In this document: positions 11,019 through 23,005 of the stretch, in pieces
Numbering within the stretch: the first letter of the stretch is position 1
Layout: each line of letters begins with the position of its first letter
NCBI GenBank assembly: GCA_964020975.1
Contig: OZ026623.1
Span: 73,801,069-73,865,068, forward strand
From: Hermodice carunculata
Taxonomy: Eukaryota > Annelida > Polychaeta > Eunicida > Amphinomidae
Reading direction: 5' to 3'
DNA length: 64,000 nt
The notes under the pieces: model-generated
The model's database searches: none
What the model saw: only the letters and a program-made list of their open reading frames with translations
Told to the model about the DNA's origin: nothing
Program-made: the position numbers and the translations under genes

Positions 11019-12981
11019 ACAAGAGGGCTGTGTGAACAGCCCATGCCCAGCTGATCTTGACATTCATCACACTTGCAGATCTATGAACTTGGGAAAGGAT
11101 CAAGGTCACCCATGTTCTGAGTAAGTCTGACCATTACAAAAGAACACTAACATGTGCAACATCAAGGTTCAAGTAGTTCTCAAGTTATAATGAAGAGTAA
11201 AATTTATGTATGTTGCACTGTGACCCCGGAAATGAGGTCAAAGTCATTCATGTACTGTCTGAGCATAACCTTCATACAAAAACATTAACATGTGTAGCAT
11301 CACAGTACTAACTCAAAACAGATCTCAAGTTATCAAGTAAACAGTAAATTTTGTGTCAGTTGTCCTGCGAATTAGCACTAGAATGCCTTTTGACTTACAT
11401 AGTAATCAACAGGAAAGCTGCATTGATCGATAAGTACCCGAGTTGAAAATACTTAAAAATCAGGAATCTAAAGCAGTGCCACCTAGTAAACAACTTTGTT
11501 TGACCCTTCCACAAGAACATATCCATCACATTTCACTTTAATCTGAGTGACAGTTCTAAGAACAGGTGAAAAATAACAAAACCATATAAAAAATTAATTA
11601 AAAAAAAAAAAAATTTAGAAAAAATTGCAGTGCCACCTGGTGAACAAATTGGGAACTAGGTGTCCCTGGGAGTGTCTATGAACGATATCAAAACAATTGG
11701 GTGAGCAGTTTCAGAGGTGAAGAGTTTTTAAGGTTTGCCCCCAAAAAGCGAAAAAAAATCATAAAAATTCCAAAAATCAATAGAGCATGACCATTTGAAC
11801 AAACTTGGTAGAAATCCACCCAAGGAACATCCCCACCAAGTTTGAAGTAAATCTGGCCAAAATTATTTCAGTTATAACCATTACAAGAAATTCCCATGTG
11901 AAAACTTTCCTATTAAAACTTTTGTAAAGATTTTTGAAAAAAAAATTATAAAAAAACCAAAATTCATTGGAACATGACCATTGGAACAAACTTGGTAGAC
12001 ACCCACCCAAGGTACATCCCCACCAAGTTTGAAGTTAATCTGGATGACGGTTTTGGAGAAGAAGTCGAAAATCTGAATTAGCAATAGAATGCCCATTGAC
12101 TTCCATAGTCATCAATAGTAAAAAATTGCAGCGCCACCTGGTCAACAATTAAGAACAAGGAGTCCCTAGGTGTCTCCCCGTGTGATATCAGAGTGATTGA
12201 GTAAGCGCTTTTCGAGAAAAAGATTTTTTAAGATTTGTCCAAAAAAAGAACAAAAAAATTCATTTAAAATCCAAAAATCACTGGAGCATGACCATTTGAA
12301 CATACCTGGTAGACACCGACCCAAGGTACATCCCCACCAAGTTTGAAGTTAATCTGGATGACGGTTTTGGAGAAGAAGTTGAAAATGTGAAGTAGCATTA
12401 GAATGCTCATTGACTTCCATAGTAATCAATAGGAAAGCTGCATTGACTGATAAGTACCCTAATTGAAAAAATCGTTAAAAATCAGGAATCTGCAGCATTC
12501 TCACATAGTGAACAAATTTGTTTGACCCTTCTACAAGGAACATATCCACCATGTTTCAGCTTAATCTCAGTGACGGTTCTGGACAAGAAGTCAAAAATAG
12601 CTATAACACACAAAAATTCATAAAAAAATAGAAAAAAATGCAGCGCCACCTGGTGAACAAATTAAGAACTAGGTGTCCCAGGGAGTGTTTCTGTGTGATA
12701 TCAAAGCAATTGGGTGAAAGGTTTCAGAGAAGAAGATTATTTAAGATTTGCCCAAAAAAGTACAAAAAAAATCCTTAAAAATCCAAAAATCAATGGACCA
12801 TGACTATTTGAACACACTTGGTAAACACCTACCCAAGGCACATCCCCACCAAGTTTGAAGTGGATCTGGCTGACGGTTTGGGAGAAGAAGTCGAAAATGT
12901 AAATTGTTGACGGACGACGGACGGACGGACGACGGACCATAAGATAAGCTCAGCTGACTGACAAGTCAGCTGAGCTAAAAA
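11019..12981 (+). mobile_element. HINE/pearl-like element, most complete copy
   Basis: The 5' end is ACAAGAG plus a hairpin (stem GGGCTGT/ACAGCCC, loop GTGA). The subterminal sequence is CAGCTGATC. The body holds several tandem core units of roughly 500 bp. The 3' part has an (ACGG)n microsatellite (about 12,910-12,936), then a perfect hairpin at 12,947-12,976 with 13-base arms AGCTCAGCTGACT / AGTCAGCTGAGCT and loop GACA, then AAAAA. This plan matches non-autonomous Helentron-associated elements (HINEs, including mollusc 'pearls'). It is non-coding, and mobilisation would need a Helentron replicase-helicase supplied elsewhere. Confidence 0.75.
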
Positions 12982-13522
12982 CAGACACACCTCACACCAA
13001 CCATCTAGACTAGAACTTGGTATTTGCACCTCCATAGAACCTGCAGACACCTTACAGGGTCATTATAAAGCACACATGCATGTAAAGTCACGGCTGATAT
13101 AAAATAAAATCATACTTTCATACATCAAGCATCATATAAAATGAAGAGAACTATCAAAGTTCAATTTTCTCAACCACAGAATATGGACGCTTCATGTACC
13201 CGCATTGAAAAAAATCGTTACAAATCAGGAATCTGCAGCATTACCACCCGGTGAACAACTTTCTTTGACCCTTCTCCAAGGAACATATCTAACAAGTTTC
13301 AGCTTCATCTGAGTGAAAGTTCTGGAGAAGAACTTGAAAATAGCAACACCACACAAAAAATCATAAAAAATTAGAAAAAAATTGCAGCACCACCTCATGA
13401 ACAAATTCAGAACTACGAGTCCCCAGGAGTGTTCCTGTGTGATATCAAAGCAACTGGGTGAGCGGTTTCAGAGAAGATGATTTTTCAAGATTTGCCCCCA
13501 AAATGAACAAAAAAATTCATAA
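12982..13522 (+). mobile_element. HINE core fragment without ends
   Basis: From about 13,198 the sequence is one core unit (ATTGAAAAAAATCGTTA, CACCCGGTGAACAACTTT, CACCTCATGAACAAATTC phrases) of the same family as the flanking copies. About 200 bp of unassigned sequence precedes it. The element at 13,523 appears to be inserted into this core. Confidence 0.6.
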
Positions 13523-14652
13523 ACAAGAGGGATATGTGAACAGCCCGTGCCTCAGCTGATCTTGACATTCATCACACTTGCAGCTCTATGAACTTGGGAA
13601 AGGATCAAGTACACCATATTCTGAGTAAGTCTTAAGTTTATAGAAGAACACCTACATGTGCAACATCAAAGTTCAAGTAGTTCTCAAGTTATAATGAAGA
13701 GTAAAATTCATGTATGTTGCACTGTGACCCCACAAACGAGGTCAAGGTCATTCATGTACTGTCTCAGCATGACCTTCATACAGAATAATTAACATATGTA
13801 GCTAACTCAAAACAGATCTCAAGTTATCAAGTAAACAGTAAATTTTGTGTCAGTTGTCCTGTGAATTAGCATTAGAATGCCCATTGACTTTCAAGATCTT
13901 TTAAGATTTGTCCAAAAAGAAAGAACAAAAAAATTCATTAAAAATCCAAAAATCACTGGAGCATGAAGATTTGAACAAAATTGGTAGAAACCCACCAAAC
14001 GTACATTGCCAACAAGTTTGAAGTTAATCTGGATGACGGTTTTGGAGAAGAAGTCGAAAATGTGAATTAGCATTAGAATGCCCATTGACTTCCATAGTAA
14101 TCAATAGGAAAGCTGCATTGACCGACAAGTACCAGAATTGAAAAAATTGTTAAAAATCAGGAATCCGCAGCATTCCCACATAGTGTACAACTTTGTTTGA
14201 CCCTTCTACAAGAAACACATCCACCATGTTTCAGCTTAATCTGAGTGACGGTTCTGGAGAAGAAGTCGAAAATAGCTATAACACACAAAAATTCATAAAA
14301 AATTAGGAAAAAAATTGCAGCGCCACCTGGTGAACAAATTAAGAACTAGGAGTCTCAGGGAGTGTTCCTGTGTGATATCAAAGCAATTGGGTGAGCGGTT
14401 TCGGAGAAGAAGATTTTTTAAGATTTCCCCAAAAAAGAACCAAAAAAAAATAATTAAAAATCCAAAAATCACTGGACCGTGACCATTTGAACAAACTTGG
14501 TAGACACCCACCCAAGGCACATCTTCACCAAGTTTGAAGTGAATCTGGCTGACGGTTTTTGAGAAGAAGTCGAAAATGTGAATTGTGGACGACGGACGGA
14601 CGACGGACCCTCAAAAAACCTCAGCTGACTGAGAAGTCAGCTGAGGTAAAAA
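13523..14652 (+). mobile_element. HINE/pearl-like element, shorter copy
   Basis: The 5' end is ACAAGAG followed by a partly broken hairpin ending ACAGCCC, then CTCAGCTGATCTTGACATTC. The 3' end has GACGGACGGACGACGG and then a perfect 12-bp hairpin at 14,619-14,646 with arms CCTCAGCTGACT / AGTCAGCTGAGG and loop GAGA. The base of the stem differs from the copy at 12,947 by a compensated change (CCTC/GAGG against GCTC/GAGC). Confidence 0.75.
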
Positions 14653-15255
14653 TCTAAAAATCACTGGACCATGACCATTTGAACAAATTTGGTAGAGACC
14701 GACCCAAGGTACATCCCCACCAAGTTTCAAGTGAATCTGACTGATGGCTTTGGAGAGGAAGTCGAAAACATGAATAACCACAGCAGTCCACATTCACTTA
14801 CATAGTAATCGATAGGAATGTATGCTTTGGCTGATAAGTACCCGAATTGAATAAATCGTTAAAAATCAGGGATCCACAGCAACGCCACCTAGGGAACAAA
14901 CTTGTGTGACCCTTCTACCAGGAACATTTACACCAAGTTTCAGCATAATCTGAGTGATGCTTTTGGAGAAGAAGTCGAAAATGACAAAAACACACAAAAA
15001 TTCATGAAAAAATAGAAAAAAATCGCAGTGCTGCTTGTTGAACAATTTAAGGTCTATGGGGTCCCCAGAAGTGTCCCTATGCAATTTGGAAGCAATTGGC
15101 CAGGTGGTTTCGTAGAAGATTTTTTAAGATTTCCCCCAAAAATGAACAAAACAAGAGGACTGTGACAGTCCTGTGCTCAGCTGACATGCACATATACCCT
15201 TGCCATTTTTTAAGATTTGCCCCAAAGAAGAACGAAGAAATTCATAAAAAGTCCA
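14653..15255 (+). mobile_element. HINE fragments, including a lone 5' end
   Basis: One core unit runs to about 15,150. At 15,151 a 5' terminus begins (ACAAGAG, stem GGACTGT/ACAGTCC, then GTGCTCAGCTGACATGC). It is cut off after about 100 bp by the next element at 15,256. Confidence 0.65.
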
Positions 15256-16787
15256 ACAAGAGGGCTGTGTGAACAGCCCATGCCTCAGCTGATCTTGACA
15301 TTCATCACACTTGCAGCTCTATGAACTTGGAAAAGGATCAAGGACACCATGTTCTGAGTAAGTCTGACCTTTATAGAAGAACACTTACATGTGCAACATC
15401 AAAGTTCAAGTAGTTCTCAAGTTATAATGAAGAGTAAAATTCATGTATGTTGCACTGTGACCCCACAAACGAGGTCAAGGTCATTCATGTACTGTCTCAG
15501 CATGACCTTCATACAGAATAATTAACATGTGTAGCTAACTCAAAACAGATCTCAAGTTATCAAATAAACCGTAAATTTCGTGTCAGTTGTCCTGTGAATT
15601 AGCATTAGAATGCCCATTGACTTACATAGTAATCAATAGGAAAGCTCCACTGACTGGTAAGTACCGTAATTGAAAATCCTTAAAAATCAGGAATCCAAAG
15701 CAGTGCCACCTACTAAACAACTGTTTGACCCTTCCACAACAACATATCCATCACATTTCAGCTTAATCTGAGGGACAGTTCTGAAAACAAGTGAAACATA
15801 GCAAAACCATACAAAAAATTCATAAAAAAAATTGCAGCGCCACCTGGTGAACAAATTGAGAACTAGGTGTCCCCGGGAGTGTCTATGAACGATATAAAAG
15901 CAATTAAGTGAGCGGTTTCAGAGGTGAAGAATTTTGAAGGTTTGCCCCAAAAAAGAACAAACAAATTCATAAAAAATCCAAAAATCAATAGAGCGTGACC
16001 ATTTGAACACACTTGATAGGGATCCACCCAAGGCACATCCCCACCAAGTTTGAAGTAAATCTGGTCAATATAATTAAAGTTATGACCATTACAAGAAATT
16101 CCCATGTTAAACTTTCCTATTAAAACTTTTGTAGAGGTTTTTGAAAAAAAATCATAAAAAAATCCAAATTCATTGGAACATGACCATTGGAACAAACCTG
16201 GTAGACACCTACCCAAGGTACATTGCCACCAAGTTTGAAGCAAATCTGGATGATGGTTTTGGAGACGAAGTCGAAAATGTAAATTAGCATTAGAATGCCC
16301 ATTGACTTACATGGTAATCAATAGTAAAGGTGCATTGAAAAAAAATTTAAAAATCAATGGAGCGTGATCATTTGAACAACTTGGTAGAGATCCACTCAAG
16401 GTGTATCCGCACCAAGTTTGAAGTCAATCTGGATGACGGTTTTGGAGAAGAAGTTGAAAATGTGAATTAGCATTAGAATGCCCATTGACTTCCATAGTAA
16501 TCAATAGGAAAGCTGCATTGACCGACAAGTACCAGAATTGAAAAAAATCGTTAAAAATCAGGAATCCACAGCATTCCCACATAGTGAACAACTTTGTTTG
16601 ACCCTTGTACAAGGAACATATCCACCATGTTTCAGCTTAATCTGAGTGATGGTTCTGGAGAAGAAGTCGAAAATAGCTATAACACACAAAAATTCATAAA
16701 AAATTAGGAAAAATTGCAGCGCCACCTGGTGAACAAATTAAGAACAATGAGTCCCAGGGAGTGTTCCTGTGTGATATCAAAGCAATA

Positions 16788-17448
16788 GACCATGTCAGAA
16801 ATGAGTTTCACCACCAGATGGCTCTGGGGTACTATACACCCTAGCCTGACAGAGTGCCCACTAGCTAAGCATGGCAGAGTATGGGAGGTGGAGAGTCTTT
16901 GAGTTGAAACAGGAACTAATCAAGAGAGGAGCACCAACTAAAGGCAAAAAGTGTGATTTAGTAGAAGGTGAGTACTTGCTGATCAGTTTCATATATTATC
17001 TTACAGGAATTTATCCCAAGATTACAAGTTTAGTCACTTTACTCCAATGGGTTGAACCAGCAGTTTACATCACTGGTCATATATTGCTGTGTGTGTGTTG
17101 TCTCTTGGCCACACACAATTCTGTGACAAGTCAAATTATGAGACTGTGATTAAAAGTATAATTAATGTTCCATAAAGAGAGACTTTCATAGCCATACATA
17201 CATTATTTTGAATGTGGAATAACCTGGTCAAAGTGTACATAAGCCACCAGTAGCCTGACCTGAGCCAAGCCTCTGGGGCCCAGCCAGTAGCTTGTATATT
17301 GGGTCACTCCAGGGGATAAGCAAGGTGTTAATGCTGTTGTTGTCTAGTTCCTCTGGGGAGAGTGCTTTATGGGTGTGCTGTGTATACAAGACACTTGTTG
17401 GTAATGTGTTTGTCCAGAATAACAATGAGGTAAAAACACTGCATACTC
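16788..17448. other. Unique-sequence island inside a HINE
   Basis: The repeat stops after GATATCAAAGCAAT at 16,787 and resumes near 17,449. Between them is non-repetitive sequence with the SAP exon and no obvious terminal repeats or target duplication. It looks more like captured or pre-existing host sequence with repeats on both sides than a transposon with its own ends. Confidence 0.45.
16871..16967 (+). CDS. SAP-domain first coding exon
   Basis: ATG at 16,871 opens MAEYGRWRVFELKQELIKRG, followed by APTKGKKCDLVE. A strong donor GTGAGT follows at 16,968, leaving phase 1. The pattern (aromatic, W, LK-EL-KRG, TKGKK-DLVE) is that of a SAP domain, a ~35-residue helix-turn-helix that binds AT-rich DNA. 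The last few SAP residues would be in the next exon, which I could not identify. In many marine invertebrates SAP exons of this type begin multi-exon proteins of transposon or SWIM/YqaJ type, but that is only analogy. The exon lies in a unique island of about 660 bp inside a HINE. It may be a real gene start or a captured or processed fragment. Confidence 0.6.
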
Positions 17449-17650
17449 AAATCACTGGACCGTGACCAATTGAACAAACTTGGTAGAGACCCACCCAAGG
17501 CACATCTCCACCAAGTTTAAAGTGAATCTGGCTGACGGTTTTTGAGAAGAAGTCGAAAATGTGAATTGTGGACGACAGACGGACGGACGGACGACGGACG
17601 ACAGACCCTCAAAAAACCTCAGTTGACTGACAAGCCAGCTGAGGTAAAAA

Positions 17651-19129
17651 TTAGAAAAAAATCATAAAAAATTAGAAAAAAATTGCAGCGCCACCTGGTG
17701 AACAAAATTAAGAACTAGGACTCCCCAGGAGTGTTCCTGTGTGATATCAAAGCAATTGGGTGAGCGATTTCAGAGAAGAAGATTTTTTAAGACTTGCCCC
17801 CAAAAAAGAACAAAAAAAACTATAAAAAAAAACTATAAAAATTCCAAAAATCAATGGAGCGTGACCAATTGAATAAACTTGGTAGAGACCCACCCAAGGT
17901 ACATTGCTACCAAGTTTGAAGTCAATCTGGCCCACGGTTTAGGAGAAGAAGTCGAAAATGTGAATTAGCATCAGAATCTCCATTGACTTCCATAGTAATC
18001 ATTAGGAAAGCTGCACAGACCAATAAGTACCCGAATTGAAAAAATCGTTAAAAATCAGCAATCCGCAGCATTACCACCTAGTGACCATCTTTGTTTGACC
18101 CTTCTACAAGGAACATATCCACTAAGTTTCAGCTTAATCTGAGTGAAAGTTCTGGAGAAGAAGTCGAAAATAGCAGTAGCACACAAAAAAATCATAAAAA
18201 AATTGAAAAAATCGCAGCGCCACCTAGTGAAGATTTTCCCCAAAAAAGAACAAAAAAATTCATTAAAAATCCAAAAATCACTTCACCGCGACCATTTGAC
18301 CAAACTTAGTAGAGACCCACCCAAGGCACATCCCCACCAAGTTTGAAGTGGATCTGGCCGATGGTTTTGGAGGAGAAGTCGAAAATGTGAATTTGCATTA
18401 GAATCTCCATTGACTTCCATAGTAATCATTAGGAAAGCTGCATTGACCCATAAGTACCTGAATTTGAAAAAAATCGTTAAAAGTCAGCAATCCACAGCAT
18501 TTCCACATAGTGAGCAACTTTGTTTGACCCTTCTACAAGAAACACATCCACCAAGTTTCAGCTTAATCTGAGTGACGGTTCTGGAGAAGAAGTCGAAAAT
18601 AGCTATATAACAAACATAAATTCATAAAAAATTAGAAAAAAATTGCAGCGCCAGGTGGTGAACAAATTAAGAACTAGGAGTCCCAGGGAGAGTTCCTGTG
18701 TGTTATCAAAGCATTTGGGTGGGCGGTTTCGGAGAAGATTTTCTAAGATTTCACCCAAAAAAGAACAAAATTCATTAAAAATCCAAAAATCACTGGACCG
18801 CGACCATTTGAACACACTTGGTAGAGACCCACCCAAGGCACACCCCCACCAAATTTGAAGTGGATCTGGCAAAAGGTTTTTAAGAAGTTGAAAATGTAAA
18901 TTGTTGACGACGGACGGAGGACCATAAGATAAGCTCAGCTGACTTGTCAGTCAGCTGAGCTAAAAATTCATAAAAAATCCAAAAATCACTATACCATGAC
19001 CATTTGAACAAACTTGGTACAGACACACCCAAGGCACATCCCCACCAAGTTTGAAGTCAATCTGGCTTGTGGTTTCAGAGAAGAAGTCGAACATAGCCTC
19101 AGCTGACTGACAAGTCAGCTGAGCTAAAA

Positions 19130-19132
<3 letters not shown>
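17651..19132 (+). mobile_element. Two 5'-truncated HINE copies
   Basis: Core units end with GACGACGGACGGAGGACC and a perfect hairpin at 18,932-18,961 (arms AGCTCAGCTGACT / AGTCAGCTGAGCT, loop TGTC). A second short copy follows and ends at about 19,100-19,130 with CTCAGCTGACTGACAAGTCA and GCTGAGCTAAAAA. The loop TGTC is the exact reverse complement of the loop GACA in the copy at 12,947. A poly-A run of about 30 follows at 19,133-19,161. Confidence 0.7.
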
Positions 19133-19161
<29 letters not shown>

Positions 19162-19164
<3 letters not shown>

Positions 19165-19832
19165 CTCATCAGTTATCTTTAAGAGAACACGAGAACTTGG
19201 TATTTTTACCACCACAGTCCATGTCCATGCTCAAAAATCTCATTTTCTGATCTCCGCAAGATTGAACTAAATGTCGAAATTCTACCAGACGAAAGTTCGA
19301 GTTTTGCATCTTGCCAAGTTTCAAACTGGAAAGGAGCTTGGCGGGAATCTGTGGCCGTGCAATGCATCATGGGAGCCTTTGACACTTGGCCGGCTGTGGT
19401 CGCAGGGAAGCGCGTTGGCGATGAGTGTTACCAGTGATATCACCAGGCCGACTGGAGTGGAGAAGAGTCCTGTGAACCCTTACCCCCTATACTATACCCG
19501 CACCCCCAGCCAACCACCAGACAGTGTCTGACCACTGGCATTAATTTAAAAAAAAAAAAAAAAAAGATTTATTTTTCTTTAAGGGAGGCGGGTGTGGGCA
19601 CACCTCCCGCACCTCCCACCCCCCCGATCCCCGCCTGTGCCCATGGATGTGATAATAGAACCAAAGTTCAATCATGAAAAGAGTGTCACAGCACCCTGAA
19701 ACCTTATCATTTCTTCAAAATAAGCACACATTTGTATTACTTATATAAATCCGCTTGCTTCTAAATTAAATATGCCAAATAGTGCATTCTAGGGTACTCT
19801 TATTTTGGAAAGATTGCATGTCTCTACTTGTA
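19162..19832. other. Unassigned stretch with homopolymer runs
   Basis: An 86-codon plus-strand frame (19,271-19,531) is unrecognised. An A-run at about 19,548-19,565 precedes a GGGAGGCGGG/CCTCCCGCACCTCCC inverted repeat near 19,584-19,620, possibly the edge of another transposon. Nothing else is supported. Confidence 0.35.
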
Positions 19833-19977
19833 CAGGGCAAGACAATTCTCTCCATGGTCTACTTGTCCGGAGACAAGTGCTCCTATCTTTTAAATGTTAA
19901 TTTTCACAAATTTTACTTGTCCCCCATCAATTTTTTTCTTGTCCCGGACAATAGGACGTGCAAATTGGTGAGCCCTG
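19833..19977. mobile_element. Short hAT-like MITE, 145 bp
   Basis: The ends are CAGGGCAAGACAATT and AATTGGTGAGCCCTG. The 5-bp direct repeat TTGTA flanks both sides (19,828-19,832 and 19,978-19,982). Internal ACTTGTCCGG/GGACAAGT motifs match the 1.64-kb element at 6,500, so this is a miniature member of the same family. Confidence 0.75.
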
Positions 19978-20152
19978 TTGTATAATTTAGTGGAGGTAAA
20001 TGCACAAAAATGTTCAAAAAGGTTTGGAAGGTCCCTGTGATAAGAAGTGAAGACTTGGCTAATGGCAGTCTATTCCCATTATCAGTGATTATTGCACTGC
20101 TAACGCTTTGAATAGTTTAACAGTTAAGCCTTTTCTTGTGTTGCATATCTAA

Positions 20153-20326
20153 TACAATAAAACCTGTTTTGAGAGACCATCCCTAGGGTAGGACAAAAAG
20201 TGGTCATATGAAGCAGGTGGTCTCTCAATAGAGGTGCAATAACATCGGAAAGATGGCACACATGCATGGTCTGAAAACACAGGTGGTCTTTCCTCAAAGT
20301 GGTCTCTCAAAACAGGTTTCACTGTA
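20153..20326. mobile_element. MITE, TA-flanked, TACARTRAAACCTG ends
   Basis: The left end is TACAATAAAACCTGTTTTGA followed by GAGACCA. The right end is TGGTCTCTCAAAACAGGTTT followed by CACTGTA. The inverted repeats are nearly perfect over about 27 bp with TA at both borders. It is a Tc1/mariner-type MITE with no coding sequence. Confidence 0.8.
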
Positions 20327-21640
20327 TATATCATTGGCCTATACATATTCTTTGCACCACTGAAGTTAATAAATTCTACTAAAACTTGGTAACTTACACG
20401 TTCATTCTATTTCACCTGGTGTAAATTCCGGCAGTTATTTGACAACAAAGATTAGAATTTTAAAAATGTTTCTGAAAAGAAAAATGTATATGCCAGTTTG
20501 TGGAAGACAGGGCAAAACTTAAATTAGTTTCTGCATTTTCGTGCATGAAAATATGGCCCACAGTTCCACAGTCTGATAATGAAGAAAAAAAATAGGGTAC
20601 TTCCTATTGGCTAAATAAAATCTGTTTCAACAGAACCTGTCTCAAAATGTCATATCAGATGACAAACAAGGGGCTCTTTCTGCCCAAAAAGTCTAGAAAT
20701 GGATTCATTTGCATTTTGTTGTCAGGGTTTGAAATTCCACATGACGTGAACTGTCCTATCATATAGCTCTATTTGCATAACATCGTAGAAACTGGCCACG
20801 GAAATTCCACCAAAATGGCAGATTCTCACATGAAGACAGGCTACTTTCGCCAAGTGACTGGCAAAAATAGCAAATTTATACAGTGTAAACTTCAAAACAT
20901 TAAAAAAATAATACGGTGGCATTCAACATCAGAACCAATAATTCTAAAGAACATGGATGTGATTGGCCAACATTAAAAAAGCCTGAAAATGACCTAAAAA
21001 CCTGAAGTTACATGGTATTAACATATATAAATGTGAAAGATAATTTTGGGAAAACAGGCTGAATTCAAGTTTTATCCTGAAAAATCACATCCCTGAAAGA
21101 ACGAATGACAACCACATGTAGCTGAATTCCACGATTAAATTGTGCTCTGAGAGTGAATGACTGTGAACGATACAAGCTATGTGTGCTCTGACTTGAACAA
21201 TATGCTGGCAGTACTGAAAATAAATAGTTCTACATGTATATACATACAGTTCCATTTGGAGACAACTGACAGGTGGGTCCAACTTGCAGACACATGGCCT
21301 CCACACTACTGAGGAGTTTTTTTTCAAACTAAATGGATCTATCTTAAATAAAGTTAAAATATATCATGTTTTTGTGCTTCCTTCAGTCTGATTTTTTTGA
21401 AAATGGAAAAAATGGATTTTGTTAACTTGAAGAACAGAAAATGAAGAAAAATTTTTAGAAAACGGACATCCCTAACATTAATATGCATAACATTTTCTTT
21501 ACACTCTTATTATAATCTGCTTTATAGTGAGGGACATCAGTTGCATTTGACTGAAATTTGTGCAACAAATTAGTGAACAGAACATCAGTAGCCTATGCTG
21601 ACCCTGGGAAAAATAGCATTTTACTGCAATTTACTGTGAC
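20327..21640. other. AT-rich stretch, nothing recognised
   Basis: No domain, RNA gene or repeat end is visible on either strand. Short frames near 20,773-20,976 and 21,085-21,327 look like chance. Confidence 0.4.
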
Positions 21641-21980
21641 GAGAAGGTATCAATCTGGATGAAAAAAAATGCAAAATATTGACAAACTAAGGTTCATGGA
21701 CCCTTAGCAATTTTGAAGTAACTGGCCAAGTGTATTTTTTGGAGATTCTTTTAAGATTTTGCCAAAAAATGAACAAAAAGCCCCATGAAAAATAGAAAAA
21801 GCACTGCAGCAAGACCATTTGGACATTGAACTTGGAACAGACCCATCTAAGGACTTGCCAAGGAGTTTCAAGTGGATGTGACAAACGGTTTAGGAGAGGC
21901 CAAGAAAGAGAACTGTTGACAGATCAACAATGAATGATCAACTATTCTATAAGCTCAGCTAACTAAACACACATAAATCA
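21641..21980 (+). mobile_element. Old HINE 3' fragment
   Basis: Core phrases AAGACCATTTGGAC, GAACAGACCCATCTAAGG and AAGTGGATGTGACAAACGG are followed by a degenerate microsatellite and CTATAAGCTCAGCTAACTAA, a worn version of the 3' hairpin arm. The core is too diverged to place in a subfamily. Confidence 0.5.
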
Positions 21981-23005
21981 TTGTTGCATCTCCACTTTCA
22001 TTACAAAAGGTATAAGTAGAGAATGCACGTCTGGATATAGGCCTCTAGCAGGGATGTGTGTTGTCCCAAATTTTGTTTGCTCTGTATGTTAAGGAGTTGG
22101 GGTATTAGTTGATGGAGTGTGATAAGGGAATAAGGGTAGGTGATCTAAAAATCCAAGGTCTATTTTTTGCAGATGACATTGTACTCCTGGCAGAGTCCCA
22201 GAAAGAAAGTACAAGAGATGCTAAACATAGCAGGGGAATGCGGGAATACATGGAGGATAGAATTTAGTAAGGATAAGAGTAAAGTGATGACTCTTGAGAA
22301 GAAACCAGATGCAAATAAAATATGAAGAATTGGGCAGTTCCAAATTGCAGAAGGTATGGAACAGTTAATTGAAATTGTGGAGGTTGATGAGTATGAATAC
22401 CTAGGTGTTACAATAAAAGCAACGGGTAAAGGCATGTTCAGGTATCAGGTGGAGAAGATTAAACAGAAAGTGAATCATACCAAAGGAATGATTAAAGCTA
22501 CTGTACTGAACAGTTTCAACAGAGCGTACATAGCAAGAGTATTATGGGATAGACTTGCAATACCAGGAATGACAAATGGCTTAGATGTAATTTCAGTAAG
22601 TGATGGAGATATCAAGTGAACGGAGAAAGCAAAGAATGAGATGGGGGAAATGGATACTGGCAGCACCACCATGTACAGCAACAGAAGCAGTCCTAGGAGT
22701 AGGAGAGTTAGGATGGAATAAAATCACAGACAGGATTGCCAAAGCTAAGTTGAAGTACTGGGGGTATCTACAAGCAGTAAGTGAAGACAGGCGGTGCACG
22801 AAAATTTACAATGAGGGAGTCAAGGAAAAAACAAGATGGGTCAAAGACATAGACAAGTTAGCAGAGAGACATGAATTAAAAGGATATGATGAGGTGGATG
22901 ATTGGAAAGTATATAGGTAAGACTGTTACAGAGGGTTGGAAAGAGGACTGGAAAATAGGAGTCAGGGAAAAAAAGTACATTGAAAGCATACAAGGCATTA
23001 GAAAA

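Larger units (their letters stand above)
15256..17650 (+). mobile_element. HINE/pearl-like element split by a SAP-exon island
   Basis: The 5' end is ACAAGAG with stem GGGCTGT/ACAGCCC. Core units run to about 16,787. After an island of unique sequence the core resumes near 17,449 with ATCACTGGACCGTGACC. The copy closes with (ACGG)n and a 3' hairpin at 17,619-17,646 (arms CCTCAGTTGACT / AGCCAGCTGAGG, one mismatch). Compared with neighbouring copies, about 100 bp of core is missing where the island sits. Confidence 0.7.

Noticed and set aside
11019-19132. Many 60-126-codon minus-strand frames (phrases such as VCSNGH and FKLGGDVPWVG)
   Set aside because: The same peptides recur because the DNA is a non-coding tandem repeat. 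They lack starts, splice context and domain features.
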